DNA of 64,000 nucleotides from Fremontodendron californicum (Eukaryota > Streptophyta > Magnoliopsida > Malvales > Malvaceae), in contig JAULJL010000033.1 of assembly GCA_030761205.1 (NCBI GenBank), positions 5,649,501 through 5,713,500 on the forward strand, in the 5' to 3' direction. Shown one piece after another: positions 61,080-64,000 of the stretch (the first letter of the stretch is position 1; each line of letters opens with the position of its first letter). The notes below the pieces were generated by a model. That model did not search any database. It was not told where the DNA came from and saw only the letters and a program-made list of their open reading frames with translations. The translations under genes were made by a program, and so were the position numbers.

Positions 61080-64000
61080 CTTTCCATTTTTTCTTTCTCT
61101 TTTTTTTTTGTTCTACCATGCACTTGAGAATTCTAAATTCTTCCATAGTGAAATGATAATTCAATGAGATGGGATAAAATCTGAAAAAAAACCCCTCAAT
61201 TTAAATATTTATGCTTGATCAAAATGAACTTTTAAAGCACGTAATGTAAGCCATGGTTCGGGGTTCAGAAAGAAACGATAAATGAGCCCAAAATCTATGT
61301 TTGAGGGTAATCAGATCAAGGATCATTTCTTGAGGAGGATTCCTTTTCAAGCATTTGTTCCTTTTGGACTTTTATTTTCTTTTTGACTTTTGCTTTTTTT
61401 CTTCTTTGCTTTTGGCTTTCATTTTCCATACTTTTTCGCATCTTTTTTTTTTCCTTTTTCTCTTGCATCTTCATTTCGACAGAGTGAGCTCGTATTTATT
61501 TGGGAGCTCGATTTGCTTTGTATCTGTCTTTGAGTTAGGACTCATTTCTTCATTGATATTTCATCGTATTTGCCCCCTAGTGTAAAGGGTGATCCTTGAT
61601 CAGGGTTCAAAAAAGAAAGAATTCTTTCGGCTCAAAAGGGGTGACTATGGATAATTTTTTTTTTTTTTTGTAACAGGGACATGAAGGATGGCCATTTCTC
61701 ATATCAAGCACAAATATTCTCATTGAAAAGCAATCCGCAGGGGAAATAGATAATAAGAATTTCATTTTGCACTTCGGAATCATCCGGACTCTCATATGCA
61801 TGATATCACAATTTTTCTTTTTTCGTTGCATGCCCCAATGATTCATGCGTTAATCCATCCTTATTCACCATGTATTCATCATTTCCAGATATGATGCTCC
61901 AATTTGATCAACCTTGGGAATTTGTATCAACGAGGAACATAGCAAGTCTAGGTCTATTTTGAAAAGGCTGAGTTTCAATCTTGGGTTTGTTTGAAATACC
62001 AAGGAAAATATTACAAAACAAGTTCTCTCTAGGACATGGGATAATCTGGTTTAGTCATTGTGCCTCGAGGTGTCAATCATGAAGTGATGTTTGGGCAATT
62101 GGTGTTTTGTGGTTATTGGAAAGGATATGAATGGCTTTGGCACAACCTTGATGCACATTAAATTACCACAATCTAGATCCTTGAAAGAATGTCTCATTTG
62201 TTTGAATTTCAAGGAGTTCGAAATTTTTTCAAAAAGTTCGTTCCTTTGTTCATAGCCTAGACTAGGATCTACATCTTTGCTTATTTTGTAATGACAATGG
62301 TTTATGAAATTCAATCATTCATATTCCTTGAAGCATTAGGTCTTTCAAGTGATCTTAGTTTCAGGGATTTAGGCATAGGAAAGCCCAAAAGATAGGGGGA
62401 AGAGTATTGGGTCATTTCTCACAATGATCATCAATATTCTCGAGATTGTCCATTATTTCATGTGAAAACCCCTTATTATGGTTTAAAAAAAAAATTCAAA
62501 GTTCATTTTTGCAAATTCAAATTATTATTAAAACATAAAGAACACAAAATATTTAAATTCAAAATTTATTTATTTCATGTAGATGTCAAATGAGACAAGT
62601 GCTTTCATCATCACAGTGTATAGAACTACATGTATCAAAAATCCTAATATGATTATGCACCATGTTTCTTATGACACTTGGCTTTCCCATCTTCAAAACT
62701 TATTGAACCAGCCTTGATGAGATCCCTGAACTTGTACTTCAAAGCGGGGCAGTTCTCTGTTGAGTGACCTTGATTGCCAAAATGATAACCACAACACTCA
62801 TTAGCATCATACAAGCTCGATAAGGGGGCTCCAGAGGCTCTAATTGCATGAGTGTCACAAGATGATTCTGGATGAGTTGAGGTAGTAGCTCACTGTATGA
62901 CACAAGAATCGAGTCAACCTGATTTTTTTTTCTGCTTTTTGTGCCCTTTTTGATTATCCCCACGGGTGTTAGACTGATAGACAAATGTAAATGCCGGCGC
63001 GATTGCGGGCATTGGTTTGTAAGGATAAGCACCTTGAGAGACATTGTTCAGGGTAGGGTAGAATGGCTGATACGAGGAGAATTGGGGAGGTGGGGCAAAG
63101 CCTTCCACGACTTGGGTATCGTCCTCTTTCTTTTCAGATGCCCCATTTCTCTCGGTATTGAATGTTCTTTCTCCTTCAAGTTTCCCATCCTTGATAGCAT
63201 TCTCAATCATCTCCCCTGAAATTACCATATCTACAAGATTCTTTGTGGCATTGCCGACGAGTCTATCATAGTACGGGGCCCATAGTGTATTCAAAAAAAG
63301 GACAGTAATTTCTTTCTAAGTCAGAGGCGGTTGAACTTTGGCGGCGATGCTCATCCACCTTTGCTTATATTCTTTGAAGCTCTTAGTAGCTCTTTTCTCA
63401 ATATTTTGCAAGGTGAGACGGTCAGACACCATGTCGGTATATGCTTATACTGGTTTAGAAAAACCCAAGCCAGATCATTACAAGAGCAAATATGATCCTT
63501 GCTCAACTGACTATACCACCTAATTGCGGACCCACTGAGGCTATCCTGAAAGCAGTGGATCAAAAGCTTGTCATTATCTATATGACTCATCATCTTTCGG
63601 CAGAATATAGTGATATGGGCTGACGATCGATCATCCCGTCATATTTTTCAAAGTTAGGGACCTTGAATTTAGGAGGAATGACTAAATCGAGGACCAATCA
63701 TCGTTCTTTCGCATCCACACTCCCGAATACATCAGTATTTTCTACTGCCCGGAGCTTTTTATCTAGCAACTGATATTTCCCTTGGGAATCTGCCAACTCA
63801 ACCTCATTTACTGTGACCATTTTCAACTTTTCTTGTTCAGCTAGATCATCTGAGTGTAGGACGTTGACGGGATTAACTGTGTTATGGATATCCATCATTA
63901 TGACCTCATTCTGATCCCTTTGTATCCCCAACTCTTCTTTGGTGGTTAAGTTTTTAGTGTATCCCTTTCCCTTGATTGCAGACATCAGCTCTATCAATTT
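61080..64000 (-). mobile_element. Older Ogre-like element, right-hand part, runs off the window
   Basis: Collinear with 23,713 to about 26,630 of copy A but with many more substitutions and indels, so it is a distinct, older family member that received the young insertion. 61,080-62,700 is the pol-less spacer region; the short open stretches there are not genes. gag follows to the window edge. Confidence 0.85.
62690..64000 (-). pseudogene. gag: gag pseudogene of the older element, 5' end outside window
   Basis: Segments 63,698-63,997 (N-terminal part), 63,351-63,593 (core, with HCFQDSLSGSAIRWY), 62,914-63,294 (APYYDRLVG, GEMIENAIKDGK) and 62,739-63,044. Frameshifts include a one-base loss near 63,437 (GTCGGTATATG against GTCGGTCATATG) and another near 62,815. 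Stops include one near 63,315. It keeps features lost in the young copies: a Gln codon where A and B have the TAA after FKEY, and the final knuckle Cys (STENC, about 62,750) where A and B have Phe. The young element therefore does not descend from this exact copy. Confidence 0.82.

Overview
The window is AT-rich plant nuclear DNA made almost entirely of transposable elements and tandem repeats. I see no intact host gene, no tRNA or rRNA gene and no CRISPR array. The evidence for a plant, most likely a eudicot, is an Ogre/Tat-type LTR retrotransposon primed by tRNA-Arg, a MuDR-type transposase with its intron, a BED/hAT transposase, and a short fragment resembling the plant DUF761 family. Malvaceae is possible but unproven.

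Region 1 (1 to about 10,469) is a very large inverted duplication of a MuDR-like (MULE) transposase pseudogene. The left arm (1-3194, plus) and right arm (3272-3487 plus 7548 to about 10,469, minus) flank a spacer of only about 77 bp. The right arm is split by a 4,052-bp hAT element (3488-7539) with near-perfect 8-bp target-site duplications. The arrangement resembles maize Mu killer, an inverted duplication that makes hairpin RNA against MuDR.

Region 2 (10,395 to 64,000) is a tandem array of about 20.3-kb units: A (10,395-30,733), B (30,734-51,046) and C (51,047 onward). Each unit starts inside the outer end of the MULE right arm. It then runs through an AT-rich repeat field, a DUF761-like fragment and the repeat-rich 3' part of an older Ogre-like element. 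In A and B there follows a minus-strand element: a 5.15-kb left LTR, an internal region with minisatellites, two gag-like pseudogenes and a tRNA-Arg primer-binding site, and the first 455 bp of the other LTR. Both unit junctions fuse LTR position 451-455 to the MULE arm at a shared TGATC.

Unit C has the same left part, but its young element is reduced to a solo LTR (55,915-61,074) flanked by the 5-bp duplication CCATT. Beyond it the older Ogre-like host element continues, with its own decayed gag, to the window end.

Inferred history: a young gag-only Ogre-type element inserted into an older relative next to an inverted MULE. A microhomology-mediated tandem duplication then captured part of both. 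A second, homologous unequal exchange copied the unit again, and LTR-LTR recombination removed the interior of the last copy. No protein in the window looks functional. Any present activity would be at RNA or chromatin level: hairpin and small RNAs, LTR promoters, and satellite formation.
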